From an uncultured Caulobacterales bacterium (GTDB lineage Bacteria > Pseudomonadota > Alphaproteobacteria > Caulobacterales > Maricaulaceae), in contig CANNER010000005.1 of NCBI GenBank assembly GCA_947503715.1, positions 1-64,000 on the forward strand: a stretch of DNA of 64,000 nt, in the 5' to 3' direction. Made by a program: the position numbers and the translations under genes. The notes under the pieces were generated by a model. The model had not been told where the DNA came from, searched no databases, and saw nothing but the letters and a program-made list of their open reading frames with translations. Positions 54,018 to 63,863 of this stretch are shown here, piece by piece. Numbering within the stretch: the stretch's first letter is position 1; each line of letters begins with the position of its first letter.

Positions 54018-55463
54018 TTATAGATCGAGAGCCTCTTCAACTTCTGTGAAATGCTCTAAGGCTTCTCGTAGATTTTCAACGATATCAGCAGCGATAATGT
54101 CAGGCGGCGGCAGAGCATCTACATCTTCAAGGCTATCATCTTTCAACCAAAATATATCCAAATTTGTCTTATCACGTGCAATAAGATCGTCGTAGTCGAA
54201 GGCTTTAAAGCGTTCACTCTCTACGCGTTTATGCCGTTCGCCTGACTTATAACAGCCCACAAAGTCATCTAAATCAGTGCGGCGCAGGCCGTTTTTCTTG
54301 AGCGTAAAATGCTTGTTTGTTCGAAAATCATATATCCAAAGCTTCTCTGTTTGAGCCGTTTTTGAAGCCGCCTTGGCGGTAAAAAACAAGACATTCGCCT
54401 TCACGCCGGGCTTATAGAATATCCCGGTTGGAAGCCTTAAAAGCGTGTGGAAATCAAATTGTTCAAGCAAGCGTTTGCGAATGCCTTCGCCCGCACTTCC
54501 CGCCTCAAAAAGCACATTGTCCGGCAAAACGACGCCTGCCTCTCCATTCGTTTCCAATGTCGACATGATGTGCTGGAGGAAATTTAGCTGCTTGTTTGAC
54601 GTGGTATATTTGAAATCCTCACGCTCATAGCTTTCAGTTTCAGTGACAACTTCACCGTTTGCACCAATATCCTTAAAGCTCGATTTTTTACCGAAAGGCG
54701 GGTTTGTCAGTATGGTGCCATAACTCGTACCGCGCTTTGATAAAGCATCGGCGCGCGTCACCGGGGACTCGTCACCGCCAATGCCGTGCAGATACATATT
54801 CATTGATGACAATCGCACAACATCTTGGACAATATCTGTGCCGGAAAAGGTCTGTTCGCGTAGTTGCCGTGCCTGCTCTTTGTCCCCTGAGACTTTGGTT
54901 TTCATATGCTCGTAAGCGGATAATAAAAAGCCTGACGTGCCGCAGGCTGGGTCATGCACAGTCTTACCCAAAGGCGGGTCAACGACTTCGACGATAGCGT
55001 CAATCAGCGGACGCGGCGTGAAGTATTGCCCCGCGCCTGATGCGACTTCGGAAGCATTTTTTTCCAAAAGCCCCTCGTAAATCTCGCCTTTGACATCAAC
55101 CTTAAGCCCTAGCCAAGCCTCTGCCCCGATAAGCGATATGACTTTGGTCAGGCGTGCAGGGTTATTAAACTTGTTCTGCGCACCCTTAAAAATCGTTCCC
55201 ATAAAGCCGGACGTTTTGACCAGCTCTTTGAGAATGTCGTTATAGCGGCTCTCTAAAGCTTCACCTGTCAGATGCGCAAAGTCTGCCCAGCGACAACCCT
55301 TTGGTACACGTGAGGGTTCACCCAAAAGGCTCTCACGCTCTTCATCCATTTTAAGGAAAAGCAGATAGGTGATTTGCTCAAGATAATCGCCATAACTAAT
55401 GCCCTCCTCACGCAGGACATGAGCCATATTCCAAACTTTAGCGACAAGGTCTTCACGGGTCAT
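54018..55463 (-). CDS. hsdM: Type I restriction-modification methyltransferase subunit HsdM
   Basis: A 481-residue N6-adenine methyltransferase. The N-terminal helical domain (WNMAHVLREEGISYGDYLEQI) is followed by GQYFTPRPLIDAIVEVV, the SAM-binding motif DPACGTSGFLLSAYEHM at about 170, and catalytic TNPPFGKKSSF at about 253. It modifies host DNA at the site chosen by HsdS. It is the last gene of the operon, and its start overlaps the preceding ATPase gene by four bases. This position, after two extra genes, is unusual. Confidence 0.94.
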   Translation of the reverse strand: MTREDLVAKVWNMAHVLREEGISYGDYLEQITYLLFLKMDEERESLLGEPSRVPKGCRWADFAHLTGEALESRYNDILKELVKTSGFMGTIFKGAQNKFNNPARLTKVISLIGAEAWLGLKVDVKGEIYEGLLEKNASEVASGAGQYFTPRPLIDAIVEVVDPPLGKTVHDPACGTSGFLLSAYEHMKTKVSGDKEQARQLREQTFSGTDIVQDVVRLSSMNMYLHGIGGDESPVTRADALSKRGTSYGTILTNPPFGKKSSFKDIGANGEVVTETESYEREDFKYTTSNKQLNFLQHIMSTLETNGEAGVVLPDNVLFEAGSAGEGIRKRLLEQFDFHTLLRLPTGIFYKPGVKANVLFFTAKAASKTAQTEKLWIYDFRTNKHFTLKKNGLRRTDLDDFVGCYKSGERHKRVESERFKAFDYDDLIARDKTNLDIFWLKDDSLEDVDALPPPDIIAADIVENLREALEHFTEVEEALDL

Positions 55464-57322
55464 ACTAATGGTACTCCTGGTAGTGTAAGCCCGAGCTCAT
55501 ACGAAATATTGTCAAACAGTCTTAGGAATTCTCTGGAAAGTGGTTCCAAGTCATTGTCATCGTGGTCGGTCATCCATTCCACCCAGTCGGTTTTTATTTC
55601 GTCGCGTGGACTGTACTTAAGAAACAGTGTTTCTTCATCATCAAATACCTGATTTAGCGCCTCATTCTCTTCGATAAGACGTCGTGATAAATCGCTAGAT
55701 ATTCGTGTTGCAATGCTCTCTTCTCTGAGCCATCCATCATCGAACGCTTCTCGCCAAATTCGAGGCGGCCAGAGAGTTTCAAGGCAAACTGGAATTTGCA
55801 TCCCATTTTCGAACGCAGTTCTTAAATGGATAGGGGTAAGATGTAATTTCGGGGACACGTATTTAGGTCGCGGGATATCTGTATTAAAACGCTCTAGGGC
55901 TGACTGACCTTCTTCATCTGTATCAAGTATTCCATACGCTTTCCTTCTGTCAGCATTTGGTAAATGCCTGTTTTTAAACTCCCAAGAACGCAGCATATTC
56001 GTGACATAATTAGCACCAGCTCGGGCAGGAGGTTGAGCAAGGAAAATATGCTCTAACAACCTAGGACGGAAGCGTTCCAATAAATTTGATAATAATGCGT
56101 ATTCTGTGGGGCCCTCAACGAAAATAGTGGGAAGAGTAGCAGGGTTAAGCTCATCAAGTTTTTGCTGTAGGTCGGCTTGCTGAGTTAGGAGCGTTTCCAC
56201 CTCTTCCTGCGCTCTCAATATATGGGGTGCAATGATAGGCATTACGCCCATATGAGTGTCGAGCGAATTATCTATCTCGCTCAAGTCTTGAATTATAGTG
56301 CCAGTGTTACCACTGGGACACACGATGTGCTTTACGTCTCTGAACTCATTATCTTCGTTTGCTAGATTATAAAAAACAGGTGAATGAGTAGTAAGTAGAA
56401 CTTGGGTGAGACCTGACTGAGCTAAATCGCAAAAGGTGTCTGCTAACTCTTGTGATCGGCGAAATTCAAGATTGTTTTCTGGTTCTTCATACGCCCATAT
56501 AAATGTGTGCGGTGGAGCGCCCCTAACCCCTAACGCCTTTTTTTGCTCAACAATGAATTTTAAAATAAGGGGAATGTAACGTGCTTTGATTCCGTCACCA
56601 CGACTATCTAAAGAAATCAATTTGTCGGTATAAAGAAAATCTAATTGTTCAAAAATATTACTCAGGTCGTTGGGCATACTTATTTTAGCATCATCGCCTA
56701 ACTGTCCTGTAATATCAGTGATAAGCCCTTCGACATACCCAGCAATGGCGGCTTCAAAATCACCGCTAGTCTCCCTCATTCCTTCTTCAGCGACTTGAGA
56801 AATAACTCTATATATTCTTCCCCGCAACTCTTTGAAGAAGACAGCACTGCGGATAGCAGGAACGTATTCAAATTCAATTTTTGTCAACAACGTGCGCACA
56901 TTAGATTTGGCCGGAATGCCGTCTTCTAAAAATTCTGTTCTGAAACCTCCACCCCTTCTCTTTGGAACGTAATTGAAACCATTATAATCATCTTTGTGCG
57001 CTCCAGCTGAACGCCATGTCTTAGTCCAACGCACAAAGTGACCATTGTTTTGATGATAACTATCAGGAAGTTCGAGGTCTAAAGTTACTTCAATCTGAGG
57101 AGCCTTGTTAGCAATTGGCTCAACATATCGATTGTAATCTGTTCTGAAGTCAAAATCTTGATTAGGATTTGTCTTGCCATTGAAGAAAAGATTTAGAGCC
57201 CGAAGAATGTTAGATTTTCCACAATCATTATCGCCAACAAATACGGAAAGGTCTTTGACATTGATATCGAGGCTATGAATTGATCGGAAATTCTTAATTT
57301 GTATTCGTCTGATTTTAGGCAC
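55460..57322 (-). CDS. OLD-like ATPase with TOPRIM nuclease domain, embedded in the type I R-M operon
   Basis: A 620-residue protein. The N-terminus is a RecF/SMC-type ABC ATPase: IKNFRSIHSLDI, Walker A GDNDCGKSN at 30–38, and downstream WAYEEPENNLEF and QVLLTTHSPVFYNLA (Walker B and switch His). From about residue 395 a TOPRIM-type domain is suggested by PTIFVEGPTEYALLSNLL and GILDTDEEGQSA. Such ATPase-nucleases (OLD, GajA) act in phage defence. Its 4-base overlap with hsdM and its 23-base distance from the gene upstream show that it is transcribed with the restriction system. Confidence 0.87.
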   Translation of the reverse strand: MPKIRRIQIKNFRSIHSLDINVKDLSVFVGDNDCGKSNILRALNLFFNGKTNPNQDFDFRTDYNRYVEPIANKAPQIEVTLDLELPDSYHQNNGHFVRWTKTWRSAGAHKDDYNGFNYVPKRRGGGFRTEFLEDGIPAKSNVRTLLTKIEFEYVPAIRSAVFFKELRGRIYRVISQVAEEGMRETSGDFEAAIAGYVEGLITDITGQLGDDAKISMPNDLSNIFEQLDFLYTDKLISLDSRGDGIKARYIPLILKFIVEQKKALGVRGAPPHTFIWAYEEPENNLEFRRSQELADTFCDLAQSGLTQVLLTTHSPVFYNLANEDNEFRDVKHIVCPSGNTGTIIQDLSEIDNSLDTHMGVMPIIAPHILRAQEEVETLLTQQADLQQKLDELNPATLPTIFVEGPTEYALLSNLLERFRPRLLEHIFLAQPPARAGANYVTNMLRSWEFKNRHLPNADRRKAYGILDTDEEGQSALERFNTDIPRPKYVSPKLHLTPIHLRTAFENGMQIPVCLETLWPPRIWREAFDDGWLREESIATRISSDLSRRLIEENEALNQVFDDEETLFLKYSPRDEIKTDWVEWMTDHDDNDLEPLSREFLRLFDNISYELGLTLPGVPLV

Positions 57323-57345
57323 AATTAGACTCCGATAAAATACAA

Positions 57346-58497
57346 TTACGCACTGCTGCTCTCCCTATCTTTCTGGACGTCACTCCAAAAACTTTTTATG
57401 CTATCAGAATATGCGCTGTAGGGACGCGTTGCCGCATCAACATCAACTGAAATTACTTCACTTACTAATTCAAGAATGTTTTTTGTTAAGCCATGCACTT
57501 CTTCGAGTTGCGGGCTGGACTCATGCAAATACTTACTGGCCTTCTCCCACAATGTGTCAAATCGTTTTCCTAATCTTTCAGTTTCAGGCAGGGGAAGCAT
57601 TAGATTGTCGGAAAGGTGAGTCCAAAACCTGTTTTTAACATGAGAGTCAGTCATTGGCCTCCCGTTGTGTTTACCAGATTTTGGGGGCGGAAACCAAGCG
57701 TCGGTTAGCAATTTCATAAAACGGCGGCACCCGAGGCCAGCCATTGCAAATTCTTCCGTCGTGTGGGCCTGCTTCAACGCCTTGGTAATTGCGTGGAGCG
57801 GTTCGAATAATTTCGGGTGCGCTTCTTCAAGATTATGAATTATCTCATCAACTAAATTATCCTCTATCTCTAGCGCATCTCTAAAATACCGATGTAGTCC
57901 ACTTATTCTTTGAAAATGCTCAAGTGTATCATAGTCATCAAAAATAGTACGGCGAGCACCTGAGTCTACATATTTTGTATCAAACCCCGCTTCTTCAAAC
58001 TGTTTGATGAGGTATATATCTTTGGTGTTTTCAAGATCACCCATACTGTAAAAAAGGCGACATCTTTTTCCTTGTAAACGGCCTCGTTCCACAAGGGAGT
58101 TTCTAAAATAAACAAGGTGCTTCGGTTCTGAAAAATCAACCTCGATAGCGCCAAGATACCAATCGAAATCTGAAAGGTAGTTGTCGATTTCACGCGCTAT
58201 CTCTTCACTCATATTTTGGATCAAAAACACACAAATCGTTATATTGGGCAGCAACGCGGAAGCCTTGTCCTGCTTTAGCAAATATAAGCCATCAGTCTCT
58301 AAAACAGACAGTGTCGTCAGTTTATACTCCCAGTAGGTTTTGCTTCTCGAGAACGTTAAAATGTCGCCCTCAGCAAAACGTTTTGCTCGACTGCAAGCCT
58401 GAAGCACACCGCTATTAATGACCTTTTCTCTGATAGGGTCGCCGTAGCTACCGCCAAAATCGTCATGGTCAGAATTGAATAAGAATGCGATATTCAC
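57346..58497 (-). CDS. Unknown protein paired with the OLD-like ATPase
   Basis: A 383-residue protein of unknown family. It begins MNIAFLFNSDHDDFGGSYGDPIR; its first 200 residues are mixed α/β and include YLSDFDWYLGAIEVDFSEPKH. The C-terminal half is helical, with GLGCRRFMKLLTDAWFPPP and WEKASKYLHESSPQLEEVH. No signal peptide, membrane helix or P-loop is seen. Its start overlaps the hsdS stop (ATGA) and it lies 23 bases before the ATPase gene, so it probably acts with that ATPase as a sensor, toxin or regulator. Confidence 0.75.
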   Translation of the reverse strand: MNIAFLFNSDHDDFGGSYGDPIREKVINSGVLQACSRAKRFAEGDILTFSRSKTYWEYKLTTLSVLETDGLYLLKQDKASALLPNITICVFLIQNMSEEIAREIDNYLSDFDWYLGAIEVDFSEPKHLVYFRNSLVERGRLQGKRCRLFYSMGDLENTKDIYLIKQFEEAGFDTKYVDSGARRTIFDDYDTLEHFQRISGLHRYFRDALEIEDNLVDEIIHNLEEAHPKLFEPLHAITKALKQAHTTEEFAMAGLGCRRFMKLLTDAWFPPPKSGKHNGRPMTDSHVKNRFWTHLSDNLMLPLPETERLGKRFDTLWEKASKYLHESSPQLEEVHGLTKNILELVSEVISVDVDAATRPYSAYSDSIKSFWSDVQKDRESSSA

Positions 58498-60002
58498 GAC
58501 GCGGCCTTAATCTGTTTCAGCAATTCGCTGGCGGGTTCGTCATTTGGGTTTTGGGGGACGAGATTGCCTTCGAAGGCGGTTTTTAGGACGGCTTGTTTGA
58601 GGGCTTTGGCTTGGCGTGCTTGGGCGTCCAATGTGGCCTCAACCTTATCCGCCTTGGACAAGGCTTCCTCGACGCGCGAGACGATTTCGGCTTGTTCGTT
58701 TAGTGGCGGGAGGGGAATGGGGAATGATCTAAGCTGTTCAAGGTTAAGAGTTTTTCGAGCTACTTCTCGAGAAGACCCGATTAAGTTTTGATTACTTTTT
58801 TCTTCAATTAAAGCTAACTCCACCCATCGAGCCTGAATTATATCGCTAATAGGCAAAACTCCAACGGCCCTCGCAACATTAGCCCCTTGAAGGGATTTAG
58901 GGACGATTGCCGTACGACCAACGCTGCCTACTAAAGTGACGAGTAATTCGCCGCCCTCAAGAAATGTTCGTTGATACTTTTCGGCGATGCTAGGGTCGAT
59001 TATTTTTAGCTTTTCTTGATTTATGCGTGAATTTTTCACATCGCATACTCGCACTAACTTTGTGCCTTCAGGCAGATTATCTCCGGGCTGCAACACGCCA
59101 TATGAAATAACCCTTACCGCTGAAGTTAATCTTTCGACAGAAGCTTGCCGCCAACCCTTTGGAAACTTTAACTGAAACTCCTCAAGAGGCTCAACAGGAG
59201 TTTTATACTTCGCCCGAAACTTCGCCAATTCCTTATCCGTCTTTGGCCGCGCTTTCCCCTTAGCGTCCAGCTTCTCTAGCTCGGCTTTTTCCCATGCAGT
59301 GTAGCGGGCTTTTAGGATACGGGTGAGAAGGGCGTCTGCTGTCTCAGAAGGTGGGTTTTGGGCGCGCCAGTCTGCGGTTAGTTCGCCTGTGACGGCGGCT
59401 TTGAGGACGGCTTTGCGGTAGCGGGTCAGGGCCGTGCGCGCCCGCGCAATTGCTCGCTCCCCCGCCTCAATGCTCGAGAACAGTTCATCAATTTTATCAA
59501 CGATGCGGCTTTGTTCCGCGAGGGGGGGAAGGGGTAAAGGAATGTTCTGAATTGTCCGCGATGACAGGTGCTTAACCGTCACAGCAGACGTATGTTCATT
59601 TATCTTATTCAAATATCCCGGAAGCGCGTATGATAACAAACGCGGATGATAATGATTGCTTTTAATATCAATTCGGCAAACACGTTGGTTTAGAAGCGCA
59701 TTCCGACCCTGCCAACGCGCAGCGTTAAAATCACCATCCATTCCAATCAGTAAGTCGCCAGCTTTAACATCATATCCGTCTATGCGTGGTCCATTGTAAA
59801 GTGTCCCAGTTTCACCCGACAGAATATCACGAATTCTGATAAGGGGTTCGCCGTCATCACGTGAGAAATATTTAGATTTAAAAGCATAGCCATTCACGAC
59901 ATTGGCAATGTTGCTAAGCCTTACGCGCTCCCAAGTTTCAAACTTGCCAAGAAGGCCGCCCGTTTTTTCAACCAGCTCATCTAAGTCTTCACCGAATGCC
60001 AT
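58494..60002 (-). CDS. hsdS: Type I restriction-modification specificity subunit HsdS
   Basis: A 502-residue DNA-recognition subunit with two target-recognition domains. The first TRD (about 20–170) ends in the conserved IPLPPLAEQSRIVDKIDELFSS; the second (about 280–440) ends in FPIPLPPLNEQAEIVSRVEEAL. Central and C-terminal helical spacers (RARTALTRYRKAVLKAAVTGEL; QAKALKQAVLKTAFEGNL) are near-repeats that set the distance between the half-sites. The specificity cannot be read from sequence. It starts three bases after the hsdR stop. Confidence 0.94.
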   Translation of the reverse strand: MAFGEDLDELVEKTGGLLGKFETWERVRLSNIANVVNGYAFKSKYFSRDDGEPLIRIRDILSGETGTLYNGPRIDGYDVKAGDLLIGMDGDFNAARWQGRNALLNQRVCRIDIKSNHYHPRLLSYALPGYLNKINEHTSAVTVKHLSSRTIQNIPLPLPPLAEQSRIVDKIDELFSSIEAGERAIARARTALTRYRKAVLKAAVTGELTADWRAQNPPSETADALLTRILKARYTAWEKAELEKLDAKGKARPKTDKELAKFRAKYKTPVEPLEEFQLKFPKGWRQASVERLTSAVRVISYGVLQPGDNLPEGTKLVRVCDVKNSRINQEKLKIIDPSIAEKYQRTFLEGGELLVTLVGSVGRTAIVPKSLQGANVARAVGVLPISDIIQARWVELALIEEKSNQNLIGSSREVARKTLNLEQLRSFPIPLPPLNEQAEIVSRVEEALSKADKVEATLDAQARQAKALKQAVLKTAFEGNLVPQNPNDEPASELLKQIKAAS

Positions 60003-60005
60003 TCT

Positions 60006-62753
60006 CTAAGCCACCAATGCAATCGAAAGTTCATCAAGCAAGCCGTTCAGCCCATCACCAAACAAAGCCCGCGCGCGGATCAAGCCTCCTGCATCGGCAA
60101 AGTCTGCCATTTCCATCAGGTCGCGCGCCGAGATTTCGGCATTGGCTGCAATGTGGTCGCGGATATTTTCAAGCCACCGCATTTGGTCGGCGCTATATTG
60201 TGTGCCCGCTTTTTTCTGCCGTCCAATCCAGAGGTTAAAGCGGCGGGTGACGTCGGCGCTGATGGGTTCTAAAAACTCGCTTTGGCCCAGCGCAAAACGC
60301 ACAAGCGCAATTATTTCAGTCAGCAGCTTGTCTGCGGGCGCGCCGCGCACGGCGGCTTCATTCACGCGTTTATAGGCTTGCCATACGGTGGCCGTGGTCA
60401 GGTATTGCGGTGGGTCGGCGAGTTTGACTGTCAGCTCTTTGATTTGGGCATAGGTCAGGCGCTGCTGTCCCATGGGCTGCTCATATAGGATTTGCAGAGC
60501 CGTGATTTCATTGCGGTTATCGGCCATAAATTGCTTAAAGCTGCTGATGGTTTCTTCGGATTTTTGAATGTCAAATTCAGCCTGAATCACCGTGTCGGGG
60601 TTGATGTCGTCGATCACAATATCGGCGCGCGATTTCATATCGACCAACAGCTTACGCACAGCGGGGGTATCAAAGACGCGGCAAGCTTCATCCTTTTTAC
60701 GCGCCGCGATTTCGGCTTCTTGCTCAACGCTGGCTAGCGGGCCAAATTCGGCTTTAGCCTCTGCCTCTATCAGGTCGGCGTCTGTCGTATCCAGCAGGGC
60801 ATTGGCCATTTCACGCAGGGACACGCCGGCCACATCGCGGATGCGCGCCATATCGTCTTTGCTCAGTTGTGTCTCTAACTTGGCGAGACGTCCCGCCAGT
60901 GAGGTCAGCGCGTCTTCGTCGCGGCGGCCTTGGGCGATTTGCTCAATCAGCTTTTCAAAGCCAAGATGGCGTTGCCGTTCCAGCGGTTGTGAGACGTTTT
61001 TCTTGCCTTCGGTCACGCCCACAGCGTCAATCAGAACAAAGCGGGTTTTCGTGCGTGCATCAGGGGTGACTTTGGCCAGTTCGCTATCGTCGATCGTGCG
61101 CACGCCTCGGCCCTTCATCTGTTCGTAATAGCCTTCGGATTTCACGTCGCGCATAAAGATGATCGCTTCGACGGGTTTGATATCTGTGCCTGTGGCAATC
61201 ATATCCACGGTCACAGCAATGCGTGGGTTTTTATCCACCCGAAAGCCTTTAATACGCGCGGCGGGTTTTTCGCCGCTGACTTTATAAGTAATCTTCTTGG
61301 CAAAATCATTGCCTTCGCCAAAGACTTCGCGCGCGGCGATAACGATTTCTTCGGCGTGATTATCGTCCTTGGCAAAGATAAGCGTCTTGGGCACCCAATC
61401 GCCTGTGCGTCCCGGGAAAAGCTCTGTGAAGAGGTTGTCCTTATAGGATTGCAGAACTGTGCGGATTTGCGCTTTAGATGTAACAGAGCGGTCAAGCTCA
61501 CTCGCTTGGTAATCCAAATCGGCATCCAGCGCCTCGTAACGTTCTTTGCGCGAGCGTTTGTCCATGATGGGGACATGATAGCCTTCTTCAATTAGGCCGC
61601 CGCCTTCGCCAACTTCGGTGCGGATGCGGAAGACTTCATAGCCGACATTCACGCCGTCCGCGACAGAGCGTTCATAGGGATATTCTGCGACAAGGTTTTG
61701 CTGAAAGAACCCTAATGTGTGTTTTGTCGGCGTGGCGGTCAGGCCAATCAGGTGCGCGTCAAAATAATCCAACACTTGTCGCCACAGCCCATAGATTGAG
61801 CGGTGGCATTCATCCGTGACAATAAAATCAAACGTCTCAATCGGCAGGTCAGGATTATACTCAAGCGGTTCAATCTCGCCGTCCTTCTGCTCCCAAATTT
61901 CGAAGGCTGATTTCTCTTCATTTTCTTCGTCCAGCTCCTTGCCTTTCAGCATCGAATAAAGGCGCTGTATGGTTGTGATAACCACTTTGGCGTCGGTGTC
62001 GATGTGGGCGGATTTTAGCTGTTGGCTGATGTAGATATCTGTGAACTTTTGGTTCGCGCCTGGTGGGTCAAAATTTTGAAATTCTTTAAGCGTTTGCGAG
62101 CCAAGGTTGGAGCGGTCAACGAGGAACAAAATGCGCTTGGCACCCGCGTGCTTCAAAAGCCGCCAAGAAAAAGAGCAAGCCGTAAATGTTTTGCCCGCGC
62201 CCGTCGCCATTTGGATAAGCGATTTCGGACGGTCTTCAGACAGAGATTTTTCAAGGCCTGTAATGGCGTCAATCTGGCAATCGCGCAGTCCGGGCTGATC
62301 GAGCGGTGGCATGGTCGTCAGCTTTGTTCGCAGGGACTCTCCCGCGAGTAGCCATTCATGCAAAGTTTCGGGGCGATGAAAGGCAAAGAGGCGGCGCGAG
62401 CGTGGCTTTGGGTCGCGCATGTCTTTGAAGTTAGTTTCGACCCCTGTGCTTTCATAACTAAAAAGCAGATTGTCTTCCCATTTGGGAATATGGGCGGGAA
62501 GCGCACCCATATATTTATCGGACTGCTCGGCGACGCCTGACAGCGTGATGCCTTCGGCCTTGGCTTCAATGATACCTGCCGCTTTGCGGTCAATAAACAT
62601 GAGGTAATCGGCTTCATCTTTTCCAAGCTGAAAATGGCGCACGATAACGCCTAAGCCCGCGCCAAGATTCAGGGCGTCCTTGTCTTGAATAATCCAGCCC
62701 GCTGCTTCGAGCAGGGCGTCGATTTTCAATCTGGCTTTGTCCTCAGGAGTCAT
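60006..62753 (-). CDS. hsdR: Type I restriction endonuclease subunit HsdR
   Basis: A 915-residue motor and nuclease. The N-terminal PD-(D/E)xK nuclease site is EADYLMFID…GIIEAKAEG (Asp-49, Glu-63, Lys-65). The SF2 motor follows with QMATGAGKTFTA at about 180, VTDECHRSIYG near 314, TATPTKHTLGFF, and a helicase C domain with VDMIATGTDIKPVEAIIFMR. The C-terminal helical region binds the methyltransferase. The gene is complete. A 48-base gap separates it from the upstream fic gene. Confidence 0.94.
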   Translation of the reverse strand: MTPEDKARLKIDALLEAAGWIIQDKDALNLGAGLGVIVRHFQLGKDEADYLMFIDRKAAGIIEAKAEGITLSGVAEQSDKYMGALPAHIPKWEDNLLFSYESTGVETNFKDMRDPKPRSRRLFAFHRPETLHEWLLAGESLRTKLTTMPPLDQPGLRDCQIDAITGLEKSLSEDRPKSLIQMATGAGKTFTACSFSWRLLKHAGAKRILFLVDRSNLGSQTLKEFQNFDPPGANQKFTDIYISQQLKSAHIDTDAKVVITTIQRLYSMLKGKELDEENEEKSAFEIWEQKDGEIEPLEYNPDLPIETFDFIVTDECHRSIYGLWRQVLDYFDAHLIGLTATPTKHTLGFFQQNLVAEYPYERSVADGVNVGYEVFRIRTEVGEGGGLIEEGYHVPIMDKRSRKERYEALDADLDYQASELDRSVTSKAQIRTVLQSYKDNLFTELFPGRTGDWVPKTLIFAKDDNHAEEIVIAAREVFGEGNDFAKKITYKVSGEKPAARIKGFRVDKNPRIAVTVDMIATGTDIKPVEAIIFMRDVKSEGYYEQMKGRGVRTIDDSELAKVTPDARTKTRFVLIDAVGVTEGKKNVSQPLERQRHLGFEKLIEQIAQGRRDEDALTSLAGRLAKLETQLSKDDMARIRDVAGVSLREMANALLDTTDADLIEAEAKAEFGPLASVEQEAEIAARKKDEACRVFDTPAVRKLLVDMKSRADIVIDDINPDTVIQAEFDIQKSEETISSFKQFMADNRNEITALQILYEQPMGQQRLTYAQIKELTVKLADPPQYLTTATVWQAYKRVNEAAVRGAPADKLLTEIIALVRFALGQSEFLEPISADVTRRFNLWIGRQKKAGTQYSADQMRWLENIRDHIAANAEISARDLMEMADFADAGGLIRARALFGDGLNGLLDELSIALVA

Positions 62754-62801
62754 ACACTTACACTCCCCAGATTCGATAGTATGTCAAAGGAAAGCAGGCC
62801 A

Positions 62802-63863
62802 TTATTTGGTCCGGCGATAGAATGCACCGCGCCCTTTTCCAGTTAGCTCTAAATCGCCGCTCGCAACAAGTTCACGGAGGCGCACTTTTACTGTGTTTCT
62901 GTTGGCGTTTGTTTGCTCAACTATTTCCGAAACGGACAGGCGTTTTTGTTTCCCGAACAAGGCTAATATTTCCTCTGATAACGGATGTAGTTCTTCAATC
63001 GTGACTTCCGCTTCTTTTTCGTCCTCGACACGCTCTTCAAGAATGGTCTTCTGCTTCTTCAAAGCCCGCAGAAAAAATCCAATCCACGGCTCCCAATCCG
63101 GCGTGTCATCTAGGCTCTTTTGTGTGCGTCGCAGGGCGTTGTAATACTGGCCTTTGTTTTCTTCCACGACACTCTCAAGCGATGCGTAGGGCACATATGC
63201 GTAACCTGCTCTTAAAAGCATGAGTGTTGTCAGAACGCGCGAAAGCCTTCCATTCCCATCTTGGAATGGGTGAATGGCGAGGAACTTCACAATAAAAATT
63301 GCGACGATCAATAGCGGGTGAAACGCTTCTTCTCGAATGGCCTTCTGAACCCATCCAACAAGGGCCTCCATTTCGCGGGGTGTGTCGAATGGTGAAGTAG
63401 TTGCAAAAACGACTCCAAGCTCTTCGCCGTGTGGCCCGAATGCGACAACATGATTGTCGAGCGTTTTGTAGCCGCCACGGTGGCGCTCGTCTTTGGTGCT
63501 GTGCCGTAAAAGTGTTTGGTGAAGCTGCCGGATATGGTTCTCGGTGATTGGCATGTCTTCCCAAGCCTGAAAAACCAAATCCATCGCCTCAGCATAACCT
63601 GCTACTTCCTGCTCATCGCGGCTTTGAAAGCTCTTCGTTTTGAGGCCTGACAAAAGCGTCTCAACTTGGGCGTCTGTTAGCTTCGCGCCCTCAATTCGAG
63701 TGGATGACCCGATGCTCTCAATTGTCGCGACTTTGCGGAGCTTGTTCAGGCGTTCAGGCGCAAGTGTTTTAAGGGCCTCCCAACGGCCTTTAAACTCGTC
63801 GATTTCAGCGACAAGTTTAACCATGTTTTGGTCTAATCGGATATCCAATAGGGCGTAATCCAT
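62802..63863 (-). CDS. Fic-family protein with C-terminal winged helix
   Basis: A 353-residue protein. The Fic motif HPFQDGNGRLSR is at about residue 199, giving an AMPylase or related transferase. The N-terminal segment SIGSSTRIEGAKL carries the inhibitory (S/T)xxxE(G/N) motif in SSTRIEG, so the enzyme is probably self-inhibited. The C-terminal 65 residues (LSEEILALFGKQKRLSVSEIVEQTNANRNTVKVRLRELV) form a winged helix that can bind DNA. ATG 63863 is preferred to an in-frame TTG at 63869. It is the first gene of the restriction operon and has repeated 10-base boxes over its start. Confidence 0.9.
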   Translation of the reverse strand: MDYALLDIRLDQNMVKLVAEIDEFKGRWEALKTLAPERLNKLRKVATIESIGSSTRIEGAKLTDAQVETLLSGLKTKSFQSRDEQEVAGYAEAMDLVFQAWEDMPITENHIRQLHQTLLRHSTKDERHRGGYKTLDNHVVAFGPHGEELGVVFATTSPFDTPREMEALVGWVQKAIREEAFHPLLIVAIFIVKFLAIHPFQDGNGRLSRVLTTLMLLRAGYAYVPYASLESVVEENKGQYYNALRRTQKSLDDTPDWEPWIGFFLRALKKQKTILEERVEDEKEAEVTIEELHPLSEEILALFGKQKRLSVSEIVEQTNANRNTVKVRLRELVASGDLELTGKGRGAFYRRTK

